From NCBI GenBank assembly GCA_035714365.1, contig DASTMB010000040.1, positions 62,001-126,000 on the forward strand: a DNA stretch of 64,000 bases, given 5' to 3'. Each line of letters opens with the position of its first letter. Within the stretch, counting starts at the first letter, position 1. The notes beneath the pieces are model-generated. The model worked only from the letters and a program-made list of their open reading frames with translations. It ran no database searches and was not told where the DNA came from. Source of the DNA: Mycobacteriales bacterium (GTDB lineage Bacteria > Actinomycetota > Actinomycetes > BP-191). Shown piece by piece: positions 1 to 8,189 of the stretch. Position numbers and translations under genes: made by a program.

Positions 1-164
1 GGCCGGCGGGTGCGCGGCGGGTTGGTCGTCGGCATCACGATCACCGGGAACGTCGGGTCCGCCTCGGTGGCGGGCGGCGTCGTCGCGGGCGCGGCGTCCG
101 GGCGCGCGCCGCCGCCGCACGCGGCGAGCGCGAGCAGCAGCATGGCGGTGGCGATCCTCGGCAC
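1..164 (-). CDS. Putative lipoprotein, N-terminal part only (cut by window edge)
   Basis: The frame opens with GTG at 164 and runs off the left edge. It encodes a short hydrophobic stretch ending in a lipobox, LALAAC, at about residues 11-16, followed by a low-complexity Ala/Pro/Thr-rich segment typical of lipoprotein tethers. This predicts Lgt/LspA processing and membrane anchoring by the cysteine. An in-frame ATG at 143 would leave the signal peptide very short, so GTG 164 is preferred. It starts 11 bp after the stop of the next membrane-linked gene on the same strand, so the two are probably co-transcribed. The mature domain is outside the window and no function can be assigned. Confidence 0.7.
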   Translation of the reverse strand, partial: MPRIATAMLLLALAACGGGARPDAAPATTPPATEADPTFPVIVMPTTNPPRTRR

Positions 165-174
165 GGCGGCCAGC

Positions 175-780
175 CTACGGCGCGGCCAGCGCGGCGTACT
201 GCCGCTGCGCCAGCGTCACCGCCGCCGCGGGCGGGCGCGCCGACGCGTCGGTGAACACCAGCAGCACCGCCCGCGCGCCCCGGTGCAGCACGACCACCTG
301 CGCGTACATGCCGTTGCGGTCGCGGACGGTGTCGGCGAGCCCGCTCGCCTCCGGCACCCCCGGCACCACGAACGGCTCCGGCTTGATCAGCAACGACGCC
401 GCGTGGCCGATGCCGCGCGCGTAGCCGGTCGCGCCGGTGGCGTCGGCGAACTCCAGGAGGAACGCGTCGACCCGCTCCTTGCGCGGCGACGTCCACGCCT
501 GCGCCCAGCCGCGCCGGAAGCCGAGCGTCGCCATGCCCTCGGCCGACTGGCCGCGGCCGAGCGCGGCGACGTCGACCGGGCTGCCGCGGCCGGCGGGCGC
601 GTACGGCGCGCCGGGCGCGACGAGCAGCAGCGCGAGGTGCCGCTGCTCCGGCGTCGTCTGGAACGGCGTGCGCACCGACAGCACCTCGGGCTGCGTCGCG
701 CGCAGGTACGCCGCCGTCGCGCCCGACGACAGCGTCGCCGCGATCAGCGCCGACAGCACCGGGACGGCGCGCTCACGCAT
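175..780 (-). CDS. Hypothetical membrane-anchored or secreted protein
   Basis: A 201-residue protein with an N-terminal hydrophobic segment at about residues 6-24 (charged RER, then PVLSALIAATLSSGATAAYL). This is either a signal anchor or an uncleaved signal peptide, so the rest should be extracytoplasmic. No catalytic motif is recognisable; the remaining sequence alternates short beta-strand-like stretches and Ala-rich helices. The start ATG overlaps the last 8 bp of larC, so it is probably translated from the larB-larC transcript. The downstream neighbour is a lipoprotein, suggesting a small cell-envelope pair. Family not recognised. Confidence 0.65.
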   Translation of the reverse strand: MRERAVPVLSALIAATLSSGATAAYLRATQPEVLSVRTPFQTTPEQRHLALLLVAPGAPYAPAGRGSPVDVAALGRGQSAEGMATLGFRRGWAQAWTSPRKERVDAFLLEFADATGATGYARGIGHAASLLIKPEPFVVPGVPEASGLADTVRDRNGMYAQVVVLHRGARAVLLVFTDASARPPAAAVTLAQRQYAALAAP

Positions 781-1969
781 CGGCGTCGCCCCCGGCCAGC
801 GCGGCCGCGGCCGCCGCCGCCTCGGCGAGCACCGCCTTCACCGGCTGCTCGCGCTTCGCCGCGATCGTCGCCACGTCCTCGAACTCCGGCACCGTGTTGA
901 CGACCTCCCCGTCCAGCCGCGCCACCTTGACCCGCACCGGCGAGCCGTCGGCGAGCGTCACCGTCTCCACGCCGCGGTCCAGCGACCGCTTGGTCACCTC
1001 GCGCTCGCGCAGCCCGATGGTCGACGTCTCCCGGAACAGCACCCGCCGCAACGCCTCCACCCGCGCCGGCGGCGCCAGCACCGACACCGTCACGGCCGGT
1101 CGGCCCTTCTTCATCTGGATCGGCGTGAGCCACGCGTCCGACGCGCCGGTGTCCAGCAGCGTCGCGACCACGCCCGGCCACAGCCGCGGGTCCAGGTCGT
1201 CCACGTTCGCCTCGAGGACCACGCCCACGTCGCCGGCGTTGGAGCGCTCGACGGCGTCGCCCACGACCAGGCGGAGGACGTTGGGGACCTGCTCGAGGTC
1301 GCGGTCGCCTGCGCCCGCGCCGACCGTCGCCACGACCACCTCCGGCAGGTCGCCCCACCGCGTCACCGTGCCGGCCAGCAACGCCGCGCCCGTCGGCGTG
1401 CAGAGCTCGAACGGCACGCCGCCGCTGTAGACCGGCGCCCCGCGCAGCAGCTCCAGCACCGCCGGCGTCGGCACCGGGATCAGCCCGTGCTCGCCGCGCG
1501 TCATGCCCATGCCGGTCGCGACCGGGCTGGCCACCACCTCGTCCAGCCCCAGGTGGTGCAGGCCCGCCGCCGTGCCGACGATGTCGGCGAACGCGTCCAG
1601 CCCGCCGATCTCGTGGAAGTGCACCAGGTCCGGCGACGTCCGGTGGATGCGCGCCTCGGCGAGCGCGAGGCGTTCGAACACCGCCAGCGCCCGCGCCCGC
1701 ACCGGCAGCGCGAGCGGCGCCGCGTCGAGGAGCTGGCGGACGTGCGGCCAGGTCCGGATCACCGTCGAGCGGGTCACGCGGACGTCGACCTTGGTCGCGC
1801 CGAGACCGTGCCGGGTGACCTCGGACGCGGTGATCTCGACGCGTTCGACGCCGAGCGCGTCGACCGCCTCCTGGATGACCGCGAGCGGCACGCCGGAGTC
1901 CACCAGCGCGCCGAGCATCATGTCGCCGGACGCGCCGGCCAGGCAGTGGAACCAGCCGATCCGCGTCAC
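773..1969 (-). CDS. larC: Nickel-pincer cofactor biosynthesis protein LarC
   Basis: A 398-residue homologue of LarC, the CTP-dependent nickel insertase that completes the Ni-pincer nucleotide cofactor of lactate racemase and related enzymes. The family signature at the N terminus is clear (GWFHCLAGASGDMMLGALVD, residues 4-23), followed by the His-rich LVHFHEIGGLDAFADIVG region and the conserved ANVDDLDPRLW segment. GTG 1969 is chosen because the homology begins right after it and it forms a 4-bp GTGA overlap with the larB stop. No larA-type racemase or larE gene is visible nearby, so the client enzyme must be encoded elsewhere. Cytoplasmic. Confidence 0.93.
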   Translation of the reverse strand: MTRIGWFHCLAGASGDMMLGALVDSGVPLAVIQEAVDALGVERVEITASEVTRHGLGATKVDVRVTRSTVIRTWPHVRQLLDAAPLALPVRARALAVFERLALAEARIHRTSPDLVHFHEIGGLDAFADIVGTAAGLHHLGLDEVVASPVATGMGMTRGEHGLIPVPTPAVLELLRGAPVYSGGVPFELCTPTGAALLAGTVTRWGDLPEVVVATVGAGAGDRDLEQVPNVLRLVVGDAVERSNAGDVGVVLEANVDDLDPRLWPGVVATLLDTGASDAWLTPIQMKKGRPAVTVSVLAPPARVEALRRVLFRETSTIGLREREVTKRSLDRGVETVTLADGSPVRVKVARLDGEVVNTVPEFEDVATIAAKREQPVKAVLAEAAAAAAALAGGDADA

Positions 1970-2739
1970 GCGCTCGCCTCGCGAGAGGCGGCGGCCCGCC
2001 GCGCGACCCGGGCCGCGAACACGCCGGCGCCGAAGCCGTTGTCGATGTTGCAGACCGCGACGCCGGGCGCGCAGGAGTTGAGCATCGCCAGCAGCGCGGC
2101 CAGCCCCTCGAACGACGCGCCGTAGCCGACGCTCGTCGGCACCGCGACGACCGGGACGCCGACCAGGCCGCCGACCGCCGACGGCAGCGCGCCCTCCATG
2201 CCCGCGACGACGACCAGGCAGTCGGCGGCGTCGAGCTGCTGCTGCGCGGCGAGCAGCCGGTGGATGCCCGCGACGCCGACGTCGCGCACCCGCTCCACCC
2301 CGGCCCCGAACACCCGCGCCACGAACGCCGCCTCCGCCGCGACACGCTCGTCGCTCGTGCCCGCCGTGACGACGGTGACGACGCCGCGCGGCCGCGGCAG
2401 CGCGCCGACCGCGGCGCAGCCGCCGTCGGCGTGCGCGTCCGGCCACTCGGCGGTCACGGCCGCGACCGTCTCCTCGCTCGCGCGGGTCACCAACGCCGGC
2501 CGGCCGCCCTGCGCCACCAGCTCGCGCAGGATCGCGACGACCTGCTCCGGCGTCTTCCCCGCGCCGTACACGACCTCCGGGTCGCCGGTGCGGACGCCCC
2601 GGTGTGCGTCGACGCGCGCGAAGCCCAGGTCCCGGAAGCCGGGGCCCGGCAGCGCGGCGATCCGGCCGACCGCCTCGTCGACGCCGGCGTCGCCGGACGC
2701 GACGGCGGCCAGCAGCGCGCGCAGCTCGGTCCGGTCCAT
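1966..2739 (-). CDS. larB: Pyridinium-3,5-biscarboxylic acid mononucleotide synthase LarB
   Basis: A 257-residue LarB homologue. LarB carboxylates nicotinic acid adenine dinucleotide and releases AMP, giving the biscarboxylated mononucleotide that LarE and LarC convert to the Ni-pincer cofactor. Family features seen are the early LGFARVDAHRGVRTGDPEVVYGAGKTPEQ region (about residues 38-66), the TAGTSDERVAAEAA segment, and the C-terminal VAVPTSVGYGASFEG and CNIDNGFGAG motifs of the PurE-like domain. It overlaps larC by 4 bp, a translationally coupled pair. The ATG lies 23 bp from the divergent DUF4446 gene, leaving room only for back-to-back core promoters. Confidence 0.93.
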   Translation of the reverse strand: MDRTELRALLAAVASGDAGVDEAVGRIAALPGPGFRDLGFARVDAHRGVRTGDPEVVYGAGKTPEQVVAILRELVAQGGRPALVTRASEETVAAVTAEWPDAHADGGCAAVGALPRPRGVVTVVTAGTSDERVAAEAAFVARVFGAGVERVRDVGVAGIHRLLAAQQQLDAADCLVVVAGMEGALPSAVGGLVGVPVVAVPTSVGYGASFEGLAALLAMLNSCAPGVAVCNIDNGFGAGVFAARVARRAAASREASA

Positions 2740-2762
2740 CCCTTCGGTTATACGCTGCCGCG
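2740..2762. promoter_or_regulatory. Divergent, probably leaderless promoter region
   Basis: Only 23 bp separate the larB ATG from the DUF4446 GTG. On the plus strand TACGCT at 2751-2756 fits the actinobacterial -10 form TANNNT, six bases before GTG 2763. On the minus strand TATAAC lies seven bases before the larB ATG. Neither side has room for a spaced Shine-Dalgarno on the plus strand, so at least the DUF4446 mRNA is likely leaderless. The two -10 elements overlap, which would make the promoters mutually exclusive. Confidence 0.45.
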
Positions 2763-3260
2763 GTGCTGCTCGACCCCGAGACCACTCAGGTCGTCGCCCT
2801 CGCCGGCGCCGGCCTCGGCGCGCTCGGCGTCGGCCTCGGCGCCGTCGCGAGCCTGAAGCTCGTCCGGATGCGGCGCGCGTACGCCGTCCTCCAGGGCTCC
2901 GGCCGCCGCGACGACTTCGTCACCGCCGTCGGCCGGCACGTCGCCGAGGTCGGTGCGCTGCGGTCCGAGGTGACCGCGCTCGGCGAGCGCGTCACCGGCG
3001 TCCGGCACGACCTCGGCGACGCGCTGCGGCACGTCGCCGTCGTCCGCTACGACGCGTTCCCGGACATGGGCGGGCGGCTGTCGTTCTCCTGCGCGCTGCT
3101 GGACGACGCCGGCGACGGCCTCGTGCTGACCAGCATCAACGGCCGCAGCGAGACGCGCACCTACGCCAAGGGCATCAAGGGCGGCGCGAGCGAGCACCAG
3201 CTCTCGCCCGAGGAGGAGCAGGCCGTGTCGTTCGCGACCCGCGCGGCGGCGCGGGCGTAA
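2763..3260 (+). CDS. DUF4446 family membrane-anchored protein
   Basis: A 165-residue protein starting at GTG 2763. It has an N-terminal transmembrane helix (about residues 7-28, QVVALAGAGLGALGVGLGAV), then a coiled-coil-like region and a compact C-terminal domain with the DUF4446 pattern (VRYDAFPDMGGRLSFSCALL, then LTSINGRSETRTYAKGI). DUF4446 proteins are widespread in Gram-positive bacteria and of unknown function; the topology puts the conserved domain on one side of the membrane behind a single anchor. It is divergent from larB and is followed after 6 bp by pheA, so it probably heads the pheA transcript. Confidence 0.85.
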   Translation: MLLDPETTQVVALAGAGLGALGVGLGAVASLKLVRMRRAYAVLQGSGRRDDFVTAVGRHVAEVGALRSEVTALGERVTGVRHDLGDALRHVAVVRYDAFPDMGGRLSFSCALLDDAGDGLVLTSINGRSETRTYAKGIKGGASEHQLSPEEEQAVSFATRAAARA

Positions 3261-3266
3261 CGCGCC

Positions 3267-4199
3267 GTGCCCGGGGTGCCGCCCGCGCGGCTGGGGTACC
3301 TCGGGCCGCCCGGGACGTTCTCCGAGGCCGCGCTGCGGACGCTGCCGGTGGCCGGCCGGGCCGAGCTGGAGCCGTACCTGTCGGTGCCGGACGCGCTCGA
3401 CGCCGTGCGCGCCGGGGACGTCGGCGCGGCCCTGGTGCCGTTCGAGAACTCCGTCGAGGGCTCCGTCTCCACCACGCTGGACGAGCTGGCGACCGGCGAG
3501 CCGCTGCACGTCACGGCGGAGGTGCTGCTGCCGGTGACGTTCGACCTGCTGGTCCGGCCGGGTGTCGCGCTCGCCGACGTGCGCCGCGTCGCCACCCACC
3601 CGCACGCCGAGGCGCAGTGCCGGCGGTGGCTGCGTTCGGCGCTGCCGTCGGCGGCGGTGTTCCCGGCCGCGTCGACCGCCGACGCCGCCGTGGCCGTCGT
3701 CGCGGGCGAGTACGACGCCGCGATTGCCTCCCCGCTCGCCGCCGCGCGGTACGGCCTCGTCGCGGCGGCGCGTTCCGTCGGCGACGACTCCTCCGCCGTC
3801 ACCCGCTTCGTGCTCGTTGCGCGACCGGCCGCGCCCGCCCCGCCGACCGGCGCCGACCGCACGACCGTCGTGGCGTTCATCGCCGACGACCACCCGGGCG
3901 CGTTGCTGGAGCTGCTCACCGAGTTCGCCGTCCGCGGCGTCAACCTCACCCGCATCGAGTCCCGCCCCACCGGCGCCGGCCTCGGCCGGTACTGCTTCTC
4001 CATCGACTGCGAGGGGCACGTCGGCGAGGCGCGGGTCGGCGAGGCGCTGTCGGCGTTGCGGCGGATCTGCGCGGACGTGCGCTTCCTCGGCTCGTACCCG
4101 CGCGCCGACGGCACCGCCGCGTCCGTGCGCCGCGGCGTCGCCGACGCCGACTTCCGCGACGCGGGCGCCTGGCTGGGCGAAATCCGCGAGGGCCGCTGA
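3267..4199 (+). CDS. pheA: Prephenate dehydratase
   Basis: A 310-residue monofunctional prephenate dehydratase, which converts prephenate to phenylpyruvate in phenylalanine biosynthesis. The N-terminal catalytic domain shows [13 protein letters not shown] near residue 9, [18 protein letters not shown] near 57 and the catalytic TRF triplet near 178-180. The C-terminal ACT regulatory domain carries HPGALLELL and the phenylalanine-binding ESRP motif near 231-234, so feedback inhibition by Phe is expected. The GTG start lies 6 bp after the DUF4446 stop. serS follows 25 bp downstream with its own probable promoter. Length matches the family. Confidence 0.96.
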   Translation: MPGVPPARLGYLGPPGTFSEAALRTLPVAGRAELEPYLSVPDALDAVRAGDVGAALVPFENSVEGSVSTTLDELATGEPLHVTAEVLLPVTFDLLVRPGVALADVRRVATHPHAEAQCRRWLRSALPSAAVFPAASTADAAVAVVAGEYDAAIASPLAAARYGLVAAARSVGDDSSAVTRFVLVARPAAPAPPTGADRTTVVAFIADDHPGALLELLTEFAVRGVNLTRIESRPTGAGLGRYCFSIDCEGHVGEARVGEALSALRRICADVRFLGSYPRADGTAASVRRGVADADFRDAGAWLGEIREGR

Positions 4200-4211
4200 C
4201 CGGGTCGCCGG

Positions 4212-4224
4212 TAGCATCGCGCGG
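4212..4224 (+). promoter_or_regulatory. Probable serS promoter, leaderless start
   Basis: TAGCAT at 4212-4217 matches TANNNT and is followed by seven bases and then the serS GTG at 4225, with no Shine-Dalgarno between. This is the usual geometry of actinobacterial leaderless transcripts. It lies in the 25-bp gap after pheA. Confidence 0.5.
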
Positions 4225-5484
4225 GTGATCGACCCCAGGCTGCTGCGCGAGGACCCCGAGCGGGTCCGCCGTTCCCAGGTCGTGCGCGGTGACGACCCCT
4301 CCGCCGTCGACGACGCGCTCGCCGCCGACGCCCGCCGCCGCGAGGCCGTCGCCCGCGCCGACACGCTCCGCGGCGAGCAGAAGTCGTTGGGCAAGGGGGT
4401 CTCCTCGGCGGCGCCCGACGAGCGCACCGCGCTGCTCGCGAAGCTCGCCGACCTCGCCGCCGCCGTGAAGACCGCCGAGGCCGAGGAGAACGATGCGCAG
4501 GCGGCGTTCGACGCGGCCATGCGGCGGATCGCCAACGTCGTCGAGGACGGCGTGCCGCCCGGCGGCGAGGACGACTTCGTCGTGCTGCGCGAGGTCGGCA
4601 CCGTGCCGTCGTTCGATTTCCCGGTGCGCGACCACCTCGACCTCGGCGCGTCGCTCGGCGCCATCGACACCGAGCGCGGCGGCAAGGTGTCCGGCGCGCG
4701 CTTCTACTACCTCACCGGCGTCGGCGCCCTCCTCGAGCTCGCGCTCGTGAACTTCGCCGTCGCGCGCGCCGTCGCCGCCGGCTTCGTGCCGGTCATCGCG
4801 CCCGCGCTCGTCAAGCCCGAGGCGATGGAGGGCACCGGCTTCCTCGGCGCGCACGCCGAGGAGGTGTACCGGCTCGAACGCGACGACCTCTACCTCGTCG
4901 GCACCTCCGAGGTCGCCCTCGCCGCCATGCACATGGGCGAGATCCTCGACCTGTCCGCCGGGCCGTTGCGCTACGCCGGCTTCTCGTCCTGTTTCCGCCG
5001 CGAGGCCGGCTCCTACGGCAAGGACACCCGCGGCATCATCCGCGTCCACTGGTTCGACAAGGTCGAGATGTTCTCGTTCTGCCCGCCCGGCCAGTCGCAC
5101 GACGAGCACCGGCGGCTGCTCGCCTGGGAGGAGGAGTTGCTCCAGGCGCTGGAGCTGCCGTACCGCGTCGTCGACATCGCCGGCGGCGACCTCGGCTCCA
5201 GCGCCGCGCGGAAGTTCGACTGCGAGGCGTGGCTGCCGTCGCAGCAGCGCTGGCTCGAGCTCACCTCCACCTCGAACTGCACCGACTTCCAGGCCCGCCG
5301 CCTCAACGTCCGCCACCGCGGTCCGGACGGGAAGCTCGCGCCCCTGCACACGTTGAACGGCACCCTCGTCGCGTCGACCCGCACCATCGTCGCGATCCTC
5401 GAGAACCACCAGCGCGAGGACGGGACCGTGCGGGTGCCGGAGGCGTTGCGGCCGTTCCTCGGCGGGCGCGAGGTCCTTGCCTAG
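4225..5484 (+). CDS. serS: Serine--tRNA ligase
   Basis: A 419-residue class II aminoacyl-tRNA synthetase that charges tRNA-Ser (and tRNA-Sec where present). The N-terminal antiparallel coiled coil (about residues 25-100, ending [10 protein letters not shown]) is the tRNA-binding arm. The catalytic core has motif 2 around residue 254 ([18 protein letters not shown]) and motif 3 around 376 ([20 protein letters not shown]), with the family [13 protein letters not shown] segment between them. The start is GTG 4225, where the [12 protein letters not shown] family N terminus begins. The last codons overlap the next ORF by 8 bp. Two tRNA-Ser genes occur later in this window, unlinked. Confidence 0.97.
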   Translation: MIDPRLLREDPERVRRSQVVRGDDPSAVDDALAADARRREAVARADTLRGEQKSLGKGVSSAAPDERTALLAKLADLAAAVKTAEAEENDAQAAFDAAMRRIANVVEDGVPPGGEDDFVVLREVGTVPSFDFPVRDHLDLGASLGAIDTERGGKVSGARFYYLTGVGALLELALVNFAVARAVAAGFVPVIAPALVKPEAMEGTGFLGAHAEEVYRLERDDLYLVGTSEVALAAMHMGEILDLSAGPLRYAGFSSCFRREAGSYGKDTRGIIRVHWFDKVEMFSFCPPGQSHDEHRRLLAWEEELLQALELPYRVVDIAGGDLGSSAARKFDCEAWLPSQQRWLELTSTSNCTDFQARRLNVRHRGPDGKLAPLHTLNGTLVASTRTIVAILENHQREDGTVRVPEALRPFLGGREVLA

Positions 5485-5893
5485 CCCGGACGAGCCGGAG
5501 TTCGTGCCGCCGCTCGCCAAGCTGTTCGGGCGGCGGCGTTCGCGGGTCCGGAAGCCGCCGCTCGACGACGGCTCCACGCTCGACGTCCGCTGCCCGCGCT
5601 GCGCCGCCCGGCTGCGGCTGCGTTGCGGCCGCACCAACGCCTGCCCCCGCTGCTCCGAACGCGTCGCCGTCCCCGGCGCCGACGTCGCCCGCGCCGCCGT
5701 CTCGGTGGCGGGTGCCGACCTGACGGTGCGGCGTTCGCTCACCGCCGCCGACCCCGGCGAACGCACCCTCCCCGGGCCGGTGCTCGTCCTCGGCTACGAG
5801 CCGCCCTGGTACCTCGTCCGGGTGCGCGGCGAGGAGACCGGCTGGGTCCGCGACGACACCGTGCGGCTCCTGCGTCCACAGCCTCCGCGCTGA
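5477..5893 (+). CDS. Zinc-ribbon plus SH3-like domain protein, unknown function
   Basis: A 138-residue protein with a probable TTG start inside the 3' end of serS. The N-terminal half has two CxxC knuckles (CPRC at about residue 38 and CPRC at about 56, with LRLRCGR between), a zinc-ribbon layout. The C-terminal half (about residues 75-135) reads like a bacterial SH3-type barrel: a strand-rich [16 protein letters not shown], then [18 protein letters not shown]. The serS overlap suggests coupled translation. The partner and role are not known; nucleic acid or cell-wall binding are both possible. Confidence 0.7.
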   Translation: MPSPDEPEFVPPLAKLFGRRRSRVRKPPLDDGSTLDVRCPRCAARLRLRCGRTNACPRCSERVAVPGADVARAAVSVAGADLTVRRSLTAADPGERTLPGPVLVLGYEPPWYLVRVRGEETGWVRDDTVRLLRPQPPR

Positions 5894-5940
5894 ATCCACA
5901 GATCCCCCGCACCCCCTCCCCTGCCGTCTCCCGCGTTCCC

Positions 5941-5953
5941 TAACGTCGGTCGC
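5941..5953 (+). promoter_or_regulatory. Probable leaderless promoter
   Basis: TAACGT at 5941-5946 matches TANNNT, seven bases before the ATG at 5954, with no purine-rich Shine-Dalgarno between. Confidence 0.45.
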
Positions 5954-6547
5954 ATGACGAACACCGCGCTCGAAGCGCCCACCACGCCCGACGTCGACCC
6001 GGACCCGTTCGGGATCGGCATCGCCATCTTCGCCGCGATGGTCAGCGGCGCGTCGTTCCTCGAGACCAGACGCCAGACCGCCGTGCTCCAGCAGCAGCAA
6101 CGCGCGGCGTTCCGGTCCGCGTGGTTCGACGCGAGACGTTCCGTGATCTTCTTCAAGCGCGCCGTCGACGAGTTCGAGACGTTCGTGCTGGAGGACGGTT
6201 ACGCGCGCCGCTCGTTCCGGGTGGGGGCGGTGCGGCTCGTCGTGGACGCGCGGCGCGGCCAGCAGCTCCGCCGCCTCCGCGGCCAGGCCCTCACCACCGC
6301 CAACACCATCGGCAACGACCTCGACCGGCTGTCCGACTTCCTCGGGCCGCCCGACCAGGAGGCGGTGACCGCGATCCTGACCGGCCTGCACGACCTCGAC
6401 CGCTTCCCGGAGCAGTACGCCGACCTGGTCACCCAGGGCCGCGCGGTGATCGCCCTCTACACGGCCCTGCTCGAAGGCATCGCCGACCGCGAAGCCTTCG
6501 ACGCCGACACCCCCGCCTACACCACCTCCACCCCACCCACCCCGTAG
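5954..6547 (+). CDS. Hypothetical protein with one N-terminal hydrophobic segment
   Basis: A 197-residue protein. An acidic, Pro/Thr-rich N terminus is followed by a single hydrophobic stretch (about residues 20-36, FGIGIAIFAAMVSGASF) and then an alpha-helical, charged body (ETRRQTAVLQQQQRAAF onward) that looks like a cytoplasmic helical bundle. The layout resembles small membrane-tethered proteins with a DUF4760-like helical domain, but I do not recognise the family with certainty. It has its own predicted promoter and is followed by a strong bidirectional terminator, so it is probably monocistronic. Confidence 0.6.
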   Translation: MTNTALEAPTTPDVDPDPFGIGIAIFAAMVSGASFLETRRQTAVLQQQQRAAFRSAWFDARRSVIFFKRAVDEFETFVLEDGYARRSFRVGAVRLVVDARRGQQLRRLRGQALTTANTIGNDLDRLSDFLGPPDQEAVTAILTGLHDLDRFPEQYADLVTQGRAVIALYTALLEGIADREAFDADTPAYTTSTPPTP

Positions 6548-6588
6548 AATGTCCCCCGCACCACCGAGCGAGCCGAACAGAGCCAGAA

Positions 6589-6632
6589 CCGACCTGACCC
6601 GAACTGAGCTGACCCGACCTGAGCTGACCTGA
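6589..6632 (+). repeat. Short imperfect tandem repeat, 15-bp unit
   Basis: Two adjacent 15-mers, CCCGAACTGAGCTGA (6598-6612) and CCCGACCTGAGCTGA (6613-6627), differ at one base and are flanked by partial copies containing GACCTGA and CCTGATACGA. The array lies between the ORF ending at 6547 and the terminator at 6675. No open frame or obvious function is seen. Confidence 0.6.
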
Positions 6633-6674
6633 TACGAGCGCCGAGCAGATCCGAGCTCGATGCGAGCGTCGTGA

Positions 6675-6700
6675 GAGGCCCCCGCCGCGGCGGGGGCCTC
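6675..6700. terminator. Perfect 13-bp hairpin between convergent genes
   Basis: Two perfect 13-bp arms (GAGGCCCCCGCCG and its complement) with no unpaired loop lie between a plus-strand gene ending at 6547 and a minus-strand gene ending at 6708. The position and symmetry suggest a bidirectional terminator. No T-tract follows, which is common in this phylum. Confidence 0.7.
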
Positions 6701-6707
6701 TCCGCGT

Positions 6708-7199
6708 CTACAGGTACGGGCCGCTCGCCCCGGGCTGCGGCATCGCACCGTCCCCGTCCGCGACCGGCAGCGCCCGGCGCCGCATCTCCTCGAGCTGCGC
6801 CCGCGCCGCCATCTGCTGCGCGAACAACGCCGTCTGGATCCCGTGGAACAGCCCCTCCAGCCACCCCACGAGCTGCGCCTGCGCGATCCGCAGCTCCGCG
6901 TCGCTCGGCACCTCCTCGCCGGCGAACGGCAACGACAGCCGCTCCAGCTCGGCGCGCAGCTCCGGCGCCAGCCCCTCCTCCAGCTCGGCGATGGACCGCT
7001 GGTGGATCTCGCGCAGCCGCGCCCGGCTGGCCTCGTCCAGCGGCGCCGCGCGCACCTCCTCGAGGAGCTGCTTGACCATGGTGCCGATCCGCATCACCTT
7101 CGCGGGCTGCTCGACCAGGTCGCTCATCCGCGACCCGTCGTCGGGCTGCGGGTCGTCCGGTCCGACGACGACGACCTCGGGCTGGCTCGATTCGGTCAC
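6708..7199 (-). CDS. bpa: Bacterial proteasome activator (Bpa/PafE-like)
   Basis: A 163-residue all-helical protein matching Bpa, the ATP-independent ring-shaped activator that opens the actinobacterial 20S proteasome for unfolded proteins. The core (KVMRIGTMVKQLLEEVRAAP, then LREIHQRSIAELEEGLAPEL and AQLVGWLEGLFHGIQTALF) is the four-helix bundle. The extreme C terminus is GPYL, equivalent to the GQYL tail that docks into the proteasome alpha-ring pockets in Mycobacterium. GTG 7199 is preferred over the upstream start because the 17 extra residues are atypical, and a GACAAT -10-like hexamer sits six bases before it. No proteasome core genes are in the window. Confidence 0.9.
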   Translation of the reverse strand: MTESSQPEVVVVGPDDPQPDDGSRMSDLVEQPAKVMRIGTMVKQLLEEVRAAPLDEASRARLREIHQRSIAELEEGLAPELRAELERLSLPFAGEEVPSDAELRIAQAQLVGWLEGLFHGIQTALFAQQMAARAQLEEMRRRALPVADGDGAMPQPGASGPYL

Positions 7200-7259
7200 C
7201 GGTGCATTGTCGCCGATAAGGCATTGCCCCGTTGCCGCCCGGTCCGGCACGCTCGTTCC

Positions 7260-8189
7260 ATGGATCTGCCCGACGGGTACACCGCCCGCCCGGCCGCCCC
7301 CGACGACGTCGCCGCCTGCTGCGCGCTAGTGATCGCGGTCGACGTCGAGGAGTACGGCGAGCCGGACTACGAGGAGGCGGACGTCCGCGACGACTGGGAC
7401 CGCCGCGGCTTCGACCTCGCCCGCGACACCTGGCTGCTGGACGGCCCGGACGGGCGCCTCGTCGGCTACGCGACCGCCTGGGACAAGCGCCCGCACGAGC
7501 TGGTGATCGGCGAGGCGGCGGTGCACCCGGACGCGCCGGACCTGTACCCGTGGCTGGTCGGCGCGATCTCGCGGCGGACCGAGGAGCACGCAACGGAGTC
7601 CGGTCGCGCCGTCGCGCACGTCTACTGCTCCGAGCCGAATCGCCGCCGCGCCGACGCGCTCACCGCGGCCGGCTACGAGGTCGTGCGCGTGTTCCGCCGG
7701 ATGGTCGCCGACCTGTCCGAGCCGCTGCCTGCCCCTGAGCCGGGGCCCGGCGTGACGATCCGGCCCGCGACGCCGGACGACCACCCGACGATCTGGAACG
7801 TGCAGCGCGAGGCGTTCGCGCAGCACTTCGACTACGTCGAGGAGGCGTACGAGCAGTGGCACCGGCGGTTCGTCGCCAGCGAGACGCACCGGCCGGAGTA
7901 CTGGTGGGTCGCCGAGGCCGACGGCGCGCTCGTCGGGGTCCTCATCGGCCAGCGCCACGAGGAGAACGGCTGGGTGAAGACGCTCGGCGTCCTCCCCTCG
8001 GCCCGCGGCCGGGGCGTGGGGACGGCGCTGCTGCTGACGGCGTTCGCGGCGTTCCGCGCCGACGGCGCGCCGCAGGTGGGGCTCGGTGTCGACAGCGACA
8101 ACGTCACCGGCGCGGTCGGTCTCTACGAGCGGATCGGGATGCGCGCCGACCGGCAGTTCGACCTCTACGAACGCGTCTTCACGCGCTGA
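7260..8189 (+). CDS. Tandem GNAT-fold acetyltransferase
   Basis: A 309-residue protein with two consecutive GNAT folds. The C-terminal copy (about residues 160-309) is canonical, with VKTLGVLPSARGRGVGTALL giving the acetyl-CoA pyrophosphate loop (RGRGVG near 247) and LYERIGM near its end. The N-terminal copy (about 1-150) is degenerate and may be structural. Double-GNAT proteins of this architecture, including mycothiol synthase, are common in Actinobacteria, but this one lacks enough signature to be called MshD. ATG 7260 follows the divergent bpa start by about 60 bp. It overlaps the convergent oxidoreductase by 11 bp. Confidence 0.85.
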   Translation: MDLPDGYTARPAAPDDVAACCALVIAVDVEEYGEPDYEEADVRDDWDRRGFDLARDTWLLDGPDGRLVGYATAWDKRPHELVIGEAAVHPDAPDLYPWLVGAISRRTEEHATESGRAVAHVYCSEPNRRRADALTAAGYEVVRVFRRMVADLSEPLPAPEPGPGVTIRPATPDDHPTIWNVQREAFAQHFDYVEEAYEQWHRRFVASETHRPEYWWVAEADGALVGVLIGQRHEENGWVKTLGVLPSARGRGVGTALLLTAFAAFRADGAPQVGLGVDSDNVTGAVGLYERIGMRADRQFDLYERVFTR

